Assembly (NCBI GenBank): GCA_016290995.1
Contig: JAEEVR010000004.1
Location: forward strand, 1-64,000
Length of the DNA: 64,000 nucleotides
Source: Treponema sp.
Lineage (GTDB): Bacteria > Spirochaetota > Spirochaetia > Treponematales > Treponemataceae
Direction: 5' to 3'
The notes below the pieces were generated by a model. That model worked only from the letters and a program-made list of their open reading frames with translations, was not told where the DNA came from and searched no databases. Within the stretch, counting starts at the first letter, position 1; each line of letters begins with the position of its first letter. Positions 18,099 to 26,022 of this stretch are shown here, piece by piece. The position numbers were made by a program, and so were the translations under genes.

Positions 18099-19610
18099 AT
18101 GGGGAAAATTTCACTTCCAGAAGACTTTCATAACTATCGCGTTCATTTTGTTGGAATAAAGGGCACCGGAATGGCGGCCCTTGTCGAGATTTTTTTTAGC
18201 GCCGGAGCCGTGATTACAGGAAGCGACGTGGCCGAGCGCTTTTACACTGATGACATTCTTGAATCTCTTAAAATCAAGGCTCTTCCTTTTTCTGAATCCA
18301 ACGTCACCAAAGACATAGACCTGGTCGTCTATTCAAGCGCCTACAAGTTGGACCAAAATCCTGATCTTGTGGCCGCGCAAAAACTTGGCGTTCCTTGCGC
18401 CTTGTACACCGAAGCCTTGGGCGCTTATTCCGAGCGGGCCTTTAGCGCGGGCGTTTGCGGCGTTCACGGAAAGACCAGCACTACAGGGCTAGCCGGAACG
18501 ATTTTGAGCCAACTTGACCTTAACGCGCAAGTCTTGGCCGGAAGCGTAATCAATTCCTTTGGCAAAAAGTGCGTCTACACGTCGCCCGCAAATGCTAAGC
18601 AAGACCAGAAATTCTTTGTCGCCGAGACTTGCGAATACCAGCGGCACTTCATGGCCTTTTGCCCGCGCGTCATTTTGCTGACTAGCGTCGAAAGCGACCA
18701 CCAAGACTATTATCCGACATTCGCCGACATACAGGCCGCCTTTGTCGATTACATTTGCAAGCTGCCCCAAGGCGGAACGTTGGTCTACTGCGCCGACGAC
18801 GCTGGCGCTGTGGAGACCGTTCAAATCGCGACAAAAAAGCGGGCGGACATAATTCTCGTTCCCTATGGAACAAAGGCGCAAGGCCCTTGGCGCTTGGAAT
18901 ACCGTTCCGTCAAAGAGCAAAAGAACAATTTTTGGACGGAACTTTTGGGCGAGGCCTTTTTGCGCGTTCCCGGAAAGCACGAAGTTTTGGACGCATGCGG
19001 AGCGGCGGCCTTGTGCGCCTGCTTGTTAAAGGAAGCGGGAAAGGACCCAAGCGACTATATAGAAAAAATAAAAGCCGGCCTTGAAAAGTTTGAGGGCGGA
19101 AAGCGCCGAAGCGAAGTCACGGGACATGCAAAAAATTCTTTTGGCGACGACATAGTTTTTGTCGACGACTACGGCCACCATCCAACGGCGGTAAAAACGA
19201 CGCTCGCGGGCTTTAGGGACTTTTACAGCGGAAAGAAAATTATTGTTGACTTTATGAGCCACACGTATTCGCGCACGCAGGCTTTGCTAAAAGAGTTCGC
19301 GTCGTCATTTGATTCCGCCGACACGGTAATCTTGAACAAGATTTATTCAAGCGCCCGCGAAAATCCCGCGGACTTTTCGATTACGGGAAAGACGCTGGCC
19401 GACGAGGCGGCCAAGTTCCACAAAGACGTTCACTACAAAGAAGAATTTGACGATGCCGCCGCTTTTGGCGCGGAGATTCTGTCCAAGAAGGCGGGCGCGG
19501 AATATCCCAACGGCTACTTGTTCGTAACGATGGGGGCGGGCGACAACTGGAAGGTCGCGCAAAAAATTTTGGCCGACGGTGGCCTTGCGATTGAAGGAGC
19601 GGCAAAATGA
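18099..19610 (+). CDS. murC: UDP-N-acetylmuramate--L-alanine ligase (MurC)
   Basis: This 503-residue Mur ligase adds the first amino acid, L-Ala, to UDP-MurNAc in the cytoplasm during peptidoglycan synthesis. The N-terminal Rossmann domain has HFVGIKGTGMAALVEIF (about residues 16-32). The ATP loop is GVHGKTSTTG (about 119-128), and the central domain has AETCEYQRHF and LLTSVESDHQDYY. The C-terminal domain has VDDYGHHPTAV, the MurC/Mpl hallmark. The family norm is about 460-490 residues. The first-domain motif is KGTGM rather than the usual GGIGM, a pattern I associate with treponeme MurC. The recycling ligase Mpl is the main alternative. The gene overlaps yicC by ATGA and appears leaderless. 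Confidence 0.82.
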   Translation: MGKISLPEDFHNYRVHFVGIKGTGMAALVEIFFSAGAVITGSDVAERFYTDDILESLKIKALPFSESNVTKDIDLVVYSSAYKLDQNPDLVAAQKLGVPCALYTEALGAYSERAFSAGVCGVHGKTSTTGLAGTILSQLDLNAQVLAGSVINSFGKKCVYTSPANAKQDQKFFVAETCEYQRHFMAFCPRVILLTSVESDHQDYYPTFADIQAAFVDYICKLPQGGTLVYCADDAGAVETVQIATKKRADIILVPYGTKAQGPWRLEYRSVKEQKNNFWTELLGEAFLRVPGKHEVLDACGAAALCACLLKEAGKDPSDYIEKIKAGLEKFEGGKRRSEVTGHAKNSFGDDIVFVDDYGHHPTAVKTTLAGFRDFYSGKKIIVDFMSHTYSRTQALLKEFASSFDSADTVILNKIYSSARENPADFSITGKTLADEAAKFHKDVHYKEEFDDAAAFGAEILSKKAGAEYPNGYLFVTMGAGDNWKVAQKILADGGLAIEGAAK

Positions 19611-20488
19611 ACAGCATGACAGGATACGCTTACAAGGAAGACTTGGTCGGAACGGCTCAAATCAGCGTTGAAATTAAAAGCGTCAACAACCGCTTTTTGG
19701 ACTTGAGCGTTTCGCTTCCGTCATTTTTAAATCCGATTGAACAAAAAATCCGCAAAACCGTCGCCGAAAAAATCGCGCGCGGAAAAGTTGACCTTGCGAT
19801 AAGAGTCCGCGAAAACCAATCCAATTCCAAGGTCACCGCTGACTTAGGAGCGGCCAAGGCTTACTACGACGCGATAAAAAGCGTGGCCGACTCTTTGGGA
19901 GCGGAAAACTTTTCGGGCGGCGGCGCGATTCCGCTTTCGCTTGTAACAGGCCAAGAGGGCGTTCTAAGCCTTTCGCGCGACGTTGACGCGGACGAATACT
20001 GGAACAAAATCCAACCGACCTTTGACGCGGCGATTGCCTCTTTTTTGGACGACCGCGCGCGCGAAGGAAAAAACTTAAAGGCCGACTTGCTCAAAAAGCT
20101 TGACGTTCTTGACCAATGCGCCGCCTTCTTCGCTCAATGGCAGCCGCAAATGGAAGGAAAATTTAAGGAACAGATTCTGGCGCGCTTTGAGGAAATGCTG
20201 GGCGACAAGGTTGACCAAAACCGCGTGATGGCCGAGGTCGCCTCGCTTATGGTAAAGTACACGATCAACGAAGAGATTGTCCGCTTGCAAAGCCACTTAA
20301 AGGCGATGCGAAAAGAGATGGAAGAAAATCCCGCTCCCGGAAAGCGCTTGGACTTTATTTGCCAAGAGGCAAATCGCGAGATAAACACGATCGGAAGCAA
20401 AAACCAATTCATCGAAGTGGGACAAAAAGTTGTTGACGCCAAGGACGCGCTTGAAAATATCCGCGAGCAGGCAAAGAACGTTGAATAG
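19607..20488 (+). CDS. yicC: YicC family endoribonuclease
   Basis: This 293-residue protein has the YicC N-terminal domain, starting MNSMTGYA and continuing SVEIKSVNNRFLDLSVSLP, and the C-terminal DUF1732 domain with KRLDFICQEANREINTIGSK near the end. The length matches the family (about 290). YicC proteins are cytoplasmic endoribonucleases involved in RNA turnover. In many bacteria yicC sits upstream of a nucleotide kinase gene (gmk), and here a nucleotide kinase (cmk) also follows. Its ATG overlaps the murC stop (ATGA), so the two are translationally coupled. A hairpin with a short T-run starts at the stop codon. Confidence 0.9.
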   Translation: MNSMTGYAYKEDLVGTAQISVEIKSVNNRFLDLSVSLPSFLNPIEQKIRKTVAEKIARGKVDLAIRVRENQSNSKVTADLGAAKAYYDAIKSVADSLGAENFSGGGAIPLSLVTGQEGVLSLSRDVDADEYWNKIQPTFDAAIASFLDDRAREGKNLKADLLKKLDVLDQCAAFFAQWQPQMEGKFKEQILARFEEMLGDKVDQNRVMAEVASLMVKYTINEEIVRLQSHLKAMRKEMEENPAPGKRLDFICQEANREINTIGSKNQFIEVGQKVVDAKDALENIREQAKNVE

Positions 20489-20534
20489 GAACGGTCAAGG
20501 CGCGCTGCGCTCAAGGCCTTGACTCGTTCCTTTT
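20488..20534 (+). terminator. Hairpin with short T-run after yicC (possible attenuating terminator)
   Basis: Arms ggaacggtcaagg (20488-20500) and ccttgactcgttcc (20517-20530) pair with one bulged T, followed by TTTT. The T-run is short, so termination may be partial. Confidence 0.5.
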
Positions 20535-20561
20535 GCGGCGCGGATAAAATTATCGCGCCGC
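20535..20561 (+). promoter_or_regulatory. GC-rich hairpin just upstream of the cmk ribosome site
   Basis: gcggcgcg-g-ata pairs with tatcgcgccgc around an AAAT loop, with one bulged G. It ends 7 bp before the AGGAGG at 20568-20573. It might stabilise the processed cmk message or affect its translation; nothing in the sequence decides this. Confidence 0.35.
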
Positions 20562-20578
20562 AATGACAGGAGGAATAT

Positions 20579-21145
20579 ATGGACGCATGGAAAATCAAAG
20601 ATGGACGCGAACTTAGAATTGCGATTAGCGGAAAGAGCGGCTGCGGAAACACGACAGTAAGCGGCCTCTTGGCAAAGACGCTTGGAATAAAACTTATAAA
20701 CTTTACCTTTAGGCAATTGGCCGAGGAAAAGGGCATGACGCTTGCCCAAGTTATCGAAGCGGCCAAGACCGACGACTCCTACGACAAGACCGTTGACACC
20801 CGCCAGGTAGAGCTTGCCCAAAAAGAGTCGTGCGTGCTTGGAAGCCGCCTCGCCATTTGGATGCTCAAAGAGGCCGACGTAAAGATTTATCTTCTTGCAA
20901 GCGACGAGCTTCGCGCGAAGAGAATTCTTAACCGCGAGGGCGGCGACTTGGCCGAGATTACGGCCTTTACAAAAATGCGCGACGACGAGGACACCAAGCG
21001 CTACAAGGCGCTTTACGGTATCGACAACAACGACTACCAAAACACGGCAAACCTTGTCGTTGACACGGCCGTAAACGTTCCCGAACAAATCGTAGAAAAC
21101 ATTTTGACCGAACTTGAAAAGCGCGGCTTTGTCGAGCGCGCGTAG
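20579..21145 (+). CDS. cmk: Cytidylate kinase, archaeal-type short form
   Basis: This 188-residue kinase phosphorylates CMP/dCMP to the diphosphates. It follows the short archaeal-type Cmk layout rather than the 220-230 residue bacterial one: a loop AISGKSGCGNTTVSGLLAK (about residues 14-32), NFTFRQLAEEKGMTL, SRLAIWML, a lid region with RAKRILNREGG, and TKRYKALYGIDNNDY. The phosphate loop has Asn where a classical Walker A has Lys; archaeal CMP kinases also lack that Lys (GSGTTT), so this is not taken as inactivation. AGGAGG lies 5 bp before the ATG. A PAP2 gene follows after 13 bp. Other small AAA-type nucleotide kinases are the alternative. Confidence 0.85.
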   Translation: MDAWKIKDGRELRIAISGKSGCGNTTVSGLLAKTLGIKLINFTFRQLAEEKGMTLAQVIEAAKTDDSYDKTVDTRQVELAQKESCVLGSRLAIWMLKEADVKIYLLASDELRAKRILNREGGDLAEITAFTKMRDDEDTKRYKALYGIDNNDYQNTANLVVDTAVNVPEQIVENILTELEKRGFVERA

Positions 21146-21158
21146 GGGAGTCTTATAA

Positions 21159-21902
21159 ATGACAAAAAAACAAGTCTTGCGCTTGGCCGCGATTTTTTTT
21201 ATCGGCCTTGCTCTTTTTGCCGCGGGAAAATATTCCAAGGCCGCCAAAAGGAAAGCGCTTTCCGAAAGCTTTGTGTGGAACGGAGAGCCTTACGACATCG
21301 GCGAGGTAAATTCCTTTGACGCAAAATTCGCCCATGCATACGACAAAAAGCTTTCAAAGCTGGGAACCCTTGCCGTCCTGTTTGCGATGGGCGCAGAGCT
21401 TTGCGTCGTTGGAGCCGTTTCGTTCTTTCCCGCAAAAGACAAAAAGAGCGCGGTCAAAGGGCTTTTTTGGGACGCCTTTGTTTTTGTCAATTGCTGGCTT
21501 TGGGGGAACGGCGTTCTTCAATTGTTAAAGACCGCGGTCGGAAGAATCAGACCCTATATGTATTTTTCAAATCCCAAGAGGCACGGGGTAAAAAGCGGAG
21601 ACTTTTGCCGCTCTTGGCCCAGCGGCCACTGCCTTCGCGCCTTTGTCGTCTTTGGTTTTTTGTGCTTTTGGTTTTTATTCCGAAAAAAAGATTCAAAAGT
21701 AAGGCTGCCCGCGTTTTGCGTTTTCTTTTTGCTTTCCGTTGGCGTGATGGCCTTGCGCGTTTTAAGCGGAAACCATTTTGTCACCGACAGCCTTTGCGGC
21801 GCGGCGATTGGTTTTTTGACAAGCGGCGCTGTATTCTTTGCCTGCGAGAAAGTTCTCTCAGCGCCTAAAACGCCCCTTGACCAAACGGTTCAAAAAAACT
21901 AA
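21159..21902 (+). CDS. PAP2-family membrane phosphatase
   Basis: This 247-residue membrane protein has the three PAP2 phosphatase motifs in order: KTAVGRIRP (about residue 127), PSGH (about 152) and RVLSGNHFVTD (about 196-206), which carry the Lys/Arg, His and His/Asp catalytic residues. About six membrane helices are visible. Family members dephosphorylate undecaprenyl pyrophosphate, phosphatidic acid or phosphatidylglycerophosphate, with the active site on the outer face of the inner membrane. The location near murC makes lipid carrier recycling plausible but does not prove it. GGGGAG lies 9 bp before the ATG. The -35 and -10 boxes for tRNA-Leu lie in its last codons. Confidence 0.87.
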   Translation: MTKKQVLRLAAIFFIGLALFAAGKYSKAAKRKALSESFVWNGEPYDIGEVNSFDAKFAHAYDKKLSKLGTLAVLFAMGAELCVVGAVSFFPAKDKKSAVKGLFWDAFVFVNCWLWGNGVLQLLKTAVGRIRPYMYFSNPKRHGVKSGDFCRSWPSGHCLRAFVVFGFLCFWFLFRKKDSKVRLPAFCVFFLLSVGVMALRVLSGNHFVTDSLCGAAIGFLTSGAVFFACEKVLSAPKTPLDQTVQKN

Positions 21903-21905
21903 TAT
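21877..21905 (+). promoter_or_regulatory. Predicted sigma70 promoter of tRNA-Leu
   Basis: TTGACC at 21877-21882, a 17-bp spacer and TAATAT at 21900-21905. The start point would be near 21912, a few bases before the tRNA 5' end at 21916. The promoter lies across the end of the PAP2 gene. Confidence 0.6.
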
Positions 21906-21915
21906 ATCAAAAATC

Positions 21916-21999
21916 GCCCGGATGGCGAAATTGGTAGACGCGCTAGGTTCAGGTCCTAGTGGAAGCAATTCTATGAGAGTTCAAGTCTCTCTCCGGGTA
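21916..21999 (+). tRNA. tRNA-Leu, anticodon CAG
   Basis: This 84-nt class II tRNA has an acceptor stem GCCCGGA pairing with TCCGGGT (one G-U pair), and a D arm with AAATTGGTAGACGC. The anticodon stem is CTAGG/CCTAG with loop TTCAGGT, so the anticodon is CAG (21950-21952), reading CTG. A variable arm and the T arm GAGAG-TTCAAGT-CTCTC follow. The discriminator is A, as tRNA-Leu requires. The 3' CCA is not encoded and must be added by the CCA enzyme encoded at 24154. Confidence 0.97.
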
Positions 22000-22001
22000 A
22001 C

Positions 22002-22030
22002 GCGCAGGGGTAGCCTTGCGCTTTTTTTTT
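22002..22030 (+). terminator. Rho-independent terminator of tRNA-Leu
   Basis: gcgcaggg (22002-22009) pairs with ccttgcgc (22014-22021) around GTAG, with one G-T pair, followed directly by nine T (22022-22030). Confidence 0.85.
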
Positions 22031-22052
22031 AGCGTTGCAATTGGAGCGGACT

Positions 22053-23396
22053 TTGGCGCAGACAAAAGACTTGACAGTCGGAAATCCTCTTTCGCTAATA
22101 ATAAAATTCGCGCTGCCCTTGCTGGGCGGAATCTTGTTCCAGCAAGCCTACAACATCGCGGACGCGGCGATTGTAGGCCGCTACTTGGGCGCCAAAGCCT
22201 TGGCCGCCGTCGGAGCCTCATCCAGCGCGCAGTTTTTGACCTTTGGCTTTTGCATGGGAACGATGACGGGCTTCGCAGTCCCAGTGGCGCAACGCTTTGG
22301 CGCGCGCGACTACGACGGAATGAGGCGCTTTGTCTTTTGCGCCTATATTTTGGCTGCTGCCACGGCGCTTTTAATGACAAGCCTTTGCGCCTTTTTTTGC
22401 GACTCGATTTTGCGAATCCTAAAAACGCCGGAAGACATTTTTGGCGACGCGCGCGTGTATTTGTTCACGCTCTTTTTGGGAACGCCCTTCATCATTTTTT
22501 ACAACTGGCTTTCAAGCCTTTTGCGCGCGGTGGGCGACAGCAAAACGCCTTTCGCTTTCTTGGTCTTCTCAACGATGCTCAACGTCGCGCTGGACTTGCT
22601 TTTTATCGTTTGCTTTGGCTGGGGCGTTTTTGGAGCGGCTTTCGCGACTGTCATTTCATTGTTCGTTAGCGGCCTCCTTTGCGCGCTTTACATTCGCGCC
22701 AAGTTTGAAATCTTGCGCTTAAAAAAGGAGAGCAAAGTTTTTGACATAAGGACCGCCGTCGCCTTGATAAAAATCGGCGTTCCGATGGGCTTGCAGTTTT
22801 CGATTACCGCGATCGGCTCTATGATAATGCAGGCGGCCAACAACGCGCTTGGAACCGTTTACGTTTCGGCCTTTAGCGCGGCCTCAAAGATAAAGCAATT
22901 CGCCATCTCGCCCTTTGACGCGCTGGCAGCCTCGGTTTCCACCTTCGCAAGCCAAAATTACGGCGCCCACAAATTTGACAGAATCAAAAAAGGCTTTGCG
23001 CAAGGCATCGCCGCCGGAACCCTTTTGGGCGCCGCGCTCGCCGTTCTTTTGATTTTCTTTGGAAGGCAGCTTTCGATGATTTTTATTTCCGCAAAGAACG
23101 CGGACGTTTTGGACGCTTCGCAAAAGTTCCTTTTTATAAGCGGCTTTTTTTATTTGGTGATTCCATTCTTGAACGTGTCGCGCCTTACGGTGCAAGGCTT
23201 GGGCTATTCCAACCGCGCGATATTTTCGGGCGTCATAGAAATGCTCGCCCGAATTTTTGTAAGCTTCGCGCTTGTGCCGACGATGGGTTGGACCGCGATT
23301 TGTTTTTGCGACCAAGCCGCGTGGGTCAGCGCGACCTTCTTTATATTTTCGTACTGCCTTTATTTAATCGGACGCTTGCAAAAAGAGGCGCGATAA
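22053..23396 (+). CDS. MATE-family multidrug/polyspecific exporter
   Basis: This membrane protein of about 447 residues has two MatE halves and about 12 membrane helices. The first half has FALPLLGGILFQQAYNIADAAIVGRYLG and the second GVPMGLQFSITAIGSMIMQ, both typical of the DinF/NorM group, which exports cations or drugs with Na+ or H+ gradients. The start is uncertain because no ATG exists near the conserved N-terminus. I chose TTG at 22053 because GGAGCGGA lies 4-5 bp before it; TTG codons at 22035 and 22041 are alternatives. The tRNA terminator lies just upstream, so it needs its own promoter. The 3' end overlaps the convergent thiN gene by 56 bp. Confidence 0.87.
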   Translation: MAQTKDLTVGNPLSLIIKFALPLLGGILFQQAYNIADAAIVGRYLGAKALAAVGASSSAQFLTFGFCMGTMTGFAVPVAQRFGARDYDGMRRFVFCAYILAAATALLMTSLCAFFCDSILRILKTPEDIFGDARVYLFTLFLGTPFIIFYNWLSSLLRAVGDSKTPFAFLVFSTMLNVALDLLFIVCFGWGVFGAAFATVISLFVSGLLCALYIRAKFEILRLKKESKVFDIRTAVALIKIGVPMGLQFSITAIGSMIMQAANNALGTVYVSAFSAASKIKQFAISPFDALAASVSTFASQNYGAHKFDRIKKGFAQGIAAGTLLGAALAVLLIFFGRQLSMIFISAKNADVLDASQKFLFISGFFYLVIPFLNVSRLTVQGLGYSNRAIFSGVIEMLARIFVSFALVPTMGWTAICFCDQAAWVSATFFIFSYCLYLIGRLQKEAR

Positions 23397-24096
23397 GGAC
23401 AAAGGAGCCGCGCAAAAAGTCGATTTTTACAGGCAGGCCAAGACGCGCCCATTCTTCCTTTATCGTGTTGCTCACGCTGGGCATTCCTTTTTTGCGGAAG
23501 AGGGAGCTTTCCCATTCAAGCCCTTGGGAGCGGATTTTTCCGCCGTGATTTTTGCCAAAGGCGCGGGCGACAGAGATTACGTCGCCGGTCTTTAGGCCGC
23601 TTATTTCAAACGAAGAGCGCTCTGCCTTGTACAAAATTTGCTTTCCGCAAAGCCATGCGTCCGGCGCGATTTTTGTTCCGAACAAATTGTAGATTGACAA
23701 AAAGTGGTCGGGCCTGCCGCCCGCGCCGCCAATTAAGGTGATGAAAGCCTTTTGGTCTTGCGACAGTTCTTTGTTTTGCGCCAACTCCCGCGCGCGTTTT
23801 AGCGCAAGCTCGGTGTCGGTGTCGTCCTTGTAGCTGGGGGAGCGTTCTATTATCGCCGAATCGTATTCGTTCAAAATTTTTTTGTCGCTTATCGAATCAA
23901 AGTCGCCCAAGATAAGACTTGGCGAAAAATCGTAAAGGCCATTAAAATGTTTTTTGTAGGCGCGGAGCGTTTCCAAGCCCGAATCAGCGGCGATCACCGC
24001 GTTCGGCTTTTGTCCTTCGGCCAGAATGTTTTTAAAGTAGGCCGCCGCCTCGCTTGGCTTTGGCGCCTCTCCGCCTGTGAACACGATTATTTGCAT
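23341..24096 (-). CDS. thiN: Thiamine diphosphokinase
   Basis: This 251-residue enzyme transfers pyrophosphate from ATP to thiamine to make thiamine diphosphate. The N-terminal catalytic domain shows AADSG (about residues 36-40), LGDFDSI (63-69), KDDTDTELAL (90-99) and GGAGGRPDH (122-130), all ThiN hallmarks. The C-terminal beta domain has LKTGDVIS and then GLEWE, followed by SNTI, as in the family. Length is 30-40 residues above the norm; the surplus is a C-terminal tail whose last 18 codons lie antisense to the MATE gene. No other thiamine genes are nearby, which would fit salvage of external thiamine. TAGAAT ends 6 bp before the ATG with no ribosome site. Confidence 0.9.
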   Translation of the reverse strand: MQIIVFTGGEAPKPSEAAAYFKNILAEGQKPNAVIAADSGLETLRAYKKHFNGLYDFSPSLILGDFDSISDKKILNEYDSAIIERSPSYKDDTDTELALKRARELAQNKELSQDQKAFITLIGGAGGRPDHFLSIYNLFGTKIAPDAWLCGKQILYKAERSSFEISGLKTGDVISVARAFGKNHGGKIRSQGLEWESSLFRKKGMPSVSNTIKEEWARLGLPVKIDFLRGSFVLIAPLFASVRLNKGSTKI

Positions 24097-24102
24097 GTCA
24101 TA

Positions 24103-24108
24103 ATTCTA
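24103..24108 (-). promoter_or_regulatory. Predicted -10 box of thiN, leaderless spacing
   Basis: On the minus strand TAGAAT is followed by 6 bp and the ATG at 24096. No convincing -35 is seen at 16-18 bp, so this is weaker than the other leaderless candidates. Confidence 0.35.
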
Positions 24109-24153
24109 GCGCAAAATTGCGAAAAATGATATAGTTGTTTTGGAAACAGCGCG

Positions 24154-25617
24154 ATGCAAAAAATAAAGATTCCGAAAGAACTGCAAAAAATGAATTCTCT
24201 CTTTGAGGAGGCGGGCTTTGAGGCTTACCTTGTGGGCGGAGCCGTCCGCGACGAGTTTATGGGAAAAGGAGCCCATGACTGGGACGTGGCCACCAACGCC
24301 AAGCCCGAAGAAGTCATTACAATTTTCCATCGCGTCATACCGACCGGAATCAAGCACGGAACTGTCACCGTTCACTTTATGAAGCAAGCGATAGAAGTGA
24401 CCACCTTCCGAACAGAAAGCGATTATTCCGACGGCCGCCACCCCGACAAGGTTGAGTACGCGGGCCATATAGAAGAAGACCTTAGCCGCCGCGACTTTAC
24501 GATGAACGCGATGGCGGCCAGCCTCAAGGACGGCCATATTGTAGACCCTTACGGCGGAGCGGAAGACATACAAAAAAAGACGATCCGCGCGGTCGGCCAG
24601 CCAGTAGAGCGCTTTATGGAAGACGGCCTCCGCCCGGTGCGCGCCGTCCGCTTTGCCTCGCAGCTTGGCTTTAAGATAGAAGAAAACACTTGGGCCGCCA
24701 TTTTGCGCGAAGACATTTTAAAAAAGTCGGCCGGCATTTCGTTGGAGCGCTTTAGGGACGAGTTTTGCAAAATTCTTTTGTCGCCCGTTCCGTCTGTCGG
24801 CCTTAAGCTTTTGGAAGAAAGCGGCTTGCTAAAAATTTTTGTCCCGGAACTCTTGCAAGGCCGCGGCTGCGTTCAAAGCGACGGGAGGGGCTTTCACAAC
24901 TTTGACGTTTTGGACCACAACTTTTACGCTTGCGACGGCGCCGTCTTGCGCGGCGCTTTCGAGGCTTGCGACAAGTTTAGTTCTGGCGGGGCTTCCGACT
25001 CTTCTGAACAATCTCCGGCGGAGCGCTTGTTGATCCTGCGTCTGGCCGCGCTCTTTCACGACGTGGCAAAGCCTTCGTGCAAGCGCGCCGAAGCCGGCAA
25101 GATTACTTTTTACAACCATGAAATTGCCGGAGCCAAAATGGCGCGCGGAATTTTGGTCCGCCTAAAATTTTCAAACGCGCAAATCGACGCCGTCTGCCAT
25201 TTGATAAAAGAGCACATGTTCAACTACGAAAGCTCTTGGTCTGACGCGGCCGTCCGCCGTTTTGTCCAGCGGGTGGGCGCGGAAAACATCGACGCGCTTT
25301 TTGACCTTCGCCTTGCCGACATTTACGGAATGAAGCGCGTCGATGTTCGTCTGCACGACACGGCGGTTTGCGGAAAGCTTTTGGAGTTGCGCGAGCGCGT
25401 TGACGGCGTGTTGAGCCAAAAAAGCGCGATGGGCCTAAAGGACTTGGCGGTGAACGGCGGCGACTTGATAAAGATCGGAATCCCCGCAGGAAAAAAGATG
25501 GGCGCCGTCCTTAACGAGCTCTTTGAGGCTGTCACCGACGATCCAGCCATGAACAACCGCGACCCGCTCCTTGCGCTCGCCAAAAATCTTTGGGAAGAAA
25601 AATACTCAGCGCTTTAA
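24154..25617 (+). CDS. cca: CCA tRNA nucleotidyltransferase with HD domain
   Basis: This 487-residue class II nucleotidyltransferase builds or repairs the 3' CCA of tRNAs. The head has GGAVRD (about residues 28-33), the metal-binding DWDVAT (42-47) and RRDFTMNAM (112-120). A neck/body follows with DGLRPVRAVRFASQLGF, and a C-terminal HD domain has LAALFHDVAKP (near residue 300). A poly(A) polymerase shares the fold, but the nearby tRNA-Leu lacks an encoded CCA, so a CCA enzyme is needed. Ser/Ala-rich residues about 275-288 form a short loop before the HD domain. GGAA lies 8 bp before the ATG. The stop overlaps the convergent small membrane gene by 4 bp. Confidence 0.92.
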   Translation: MQKIKIPKELQKMNSLFEEAGFEAYLVGGAVRDEFMGKGAHDWDVATNAKPEEVITIFHRVIPTGIKHGTVTVHFMKQAIEVTTFRTESDYSDGRHPDKVEYAGHIEEDLSRRDFTMNAMAASLKDGHIVDPYGGAEDIQKKTIRAVGQPVERFMEDGLRPVRAVRFASQLGFKIEENTWAAILREDILKKSAGISLERFRDEFCKILLSPVPSVGLKLLEESGLLKIFVPELLQGRGCVQSDGRGFHNFDVLDHNFYACDGAVLRGAFEACDKFSSGGASDSSEQSPAERLLILRLAALFHDVAKPSCKRAEAGKITFYNHEIAGAKMARGILVRLKFSNAQIDAVCHLIKEHMFNYESSWSDAAVRRFVQRVGAENIDALFDLRLADIYGMKRVDVRLHDTAVCGKLLELRERVDGVLSQKSAMGLKDLAVNGGDLIKIGIPAGKKMGAVLNELFEAVTDDPAMNNRDPLLALAKNLWEEKYSAL

Positions 25618-25985
25618 ACCGTTCCTTCCGCCAAAACTAAAACCGTTCTAGCCGAAAGGACAATCGCTGTTGAAAGCAAAATGCAAATTATATAGAAAAC
25701 TAATGTGATTATCTTTTTTGTGAAAGTGAATTTTGACAAAATTGAGTCCAAGACCATAAAAATCGTGGCTAAAATCGACGCGAAAATCAAAGTGATCGAC
25801 AAATAAATAAGGCTCTGCAAAATAAAGGCTTGGCTTTGGTCCAAAAATTCCTGATTGTTTCCGGCAATGTACAAAAGCGCCAAAGAAACGACCAGCATAA
25901 AGGAAAAAACGGCCATGCGGAAAAAGATTTTTTGCATCAAGTAGACAAAGGGAGCCAAGCGAAGTTTTGAAAATTTAATTTGCAT
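25614..25985 (-). CDS. Small membrane protein of unknown function
   Basis: This 123-residue protein has three or four predicted membrane helices (about residues 20-42, 53-80 and 89-117) and a basic N-terminus. I do not recognise a family. It is divergent from the SPFH-like gene at 26023, and their promoters overlap: TTGAAA, 17 bp, TATAAA on the minus strand, with the -10 ending 7 bp before its ATG. No Shine-Dalgarno site exists, so its mRNA is predicted to be leaderless or nearly so. The shared control region suggests the two membrane proteins are expressed under related conditions. Confidence 0.6.
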   Translation of the reverse strand: MQIKFSKLRLAPFVYLMQKIFFRMAVFSFMLVVSLALLYIAGNNQEFLDQSQAFILQSLIYLSITLIFASILATIFMVLDSILSKFTFTKKIITLVFYIICILLSTAIVLSARTVLVLAEGTV

Positions 25986-25986
25986 C

Positions 25987-26016
25987 TTGAATTTTATACC
26001 GAATTTCCATTATAAT
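25987..26016 (+). promoter_or_regulatory. Predicted leaderless promoter of the SPFH-like gene
   Basis: TTGAAT at 25987-25992, an 18-bp spacer and a perfect TATAAT at 26011-26016. The -10 ends 6 bp before the ATG at 26023. No ribosome site precedes the ATG. Confidence 0.6.
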
Positions 26017-26021
26017 TTCAA
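25993..26021 (-). promoter_or_regulatory. Predicted leaderless promoter of the small membrane protein gene
   Basis: On the minus strand TTGAAA (26016-26021), a 17-bp spacer and TATAAA (25993-25998); the -10 ends 7 bp before the ATG at 25985. It overlaps the opposite promoter at 25987-26016. Confidence 0.5.
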
Positions 26022-26022
26022 T

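Noticed and set aside
18091..18099. ATG at 18091 as the murC start
   Set aside because: It is out of frame with the MurC sequence and is part of the -10 region.
21401..21868. 155-codon plus-strand frame inside the PAP2 gene
   Set aside because: It is Arg-rich and lies in another frame of a gene with all three PAP2 motifs. It has no independent support.
24097..24153. A TPP riboswitch upstream of thiN
   Set aside because: Only 57 bp separate thiN from cca, and the thiN -10 box lies 6 bp from its ATG, leaving no room for an aptamer.
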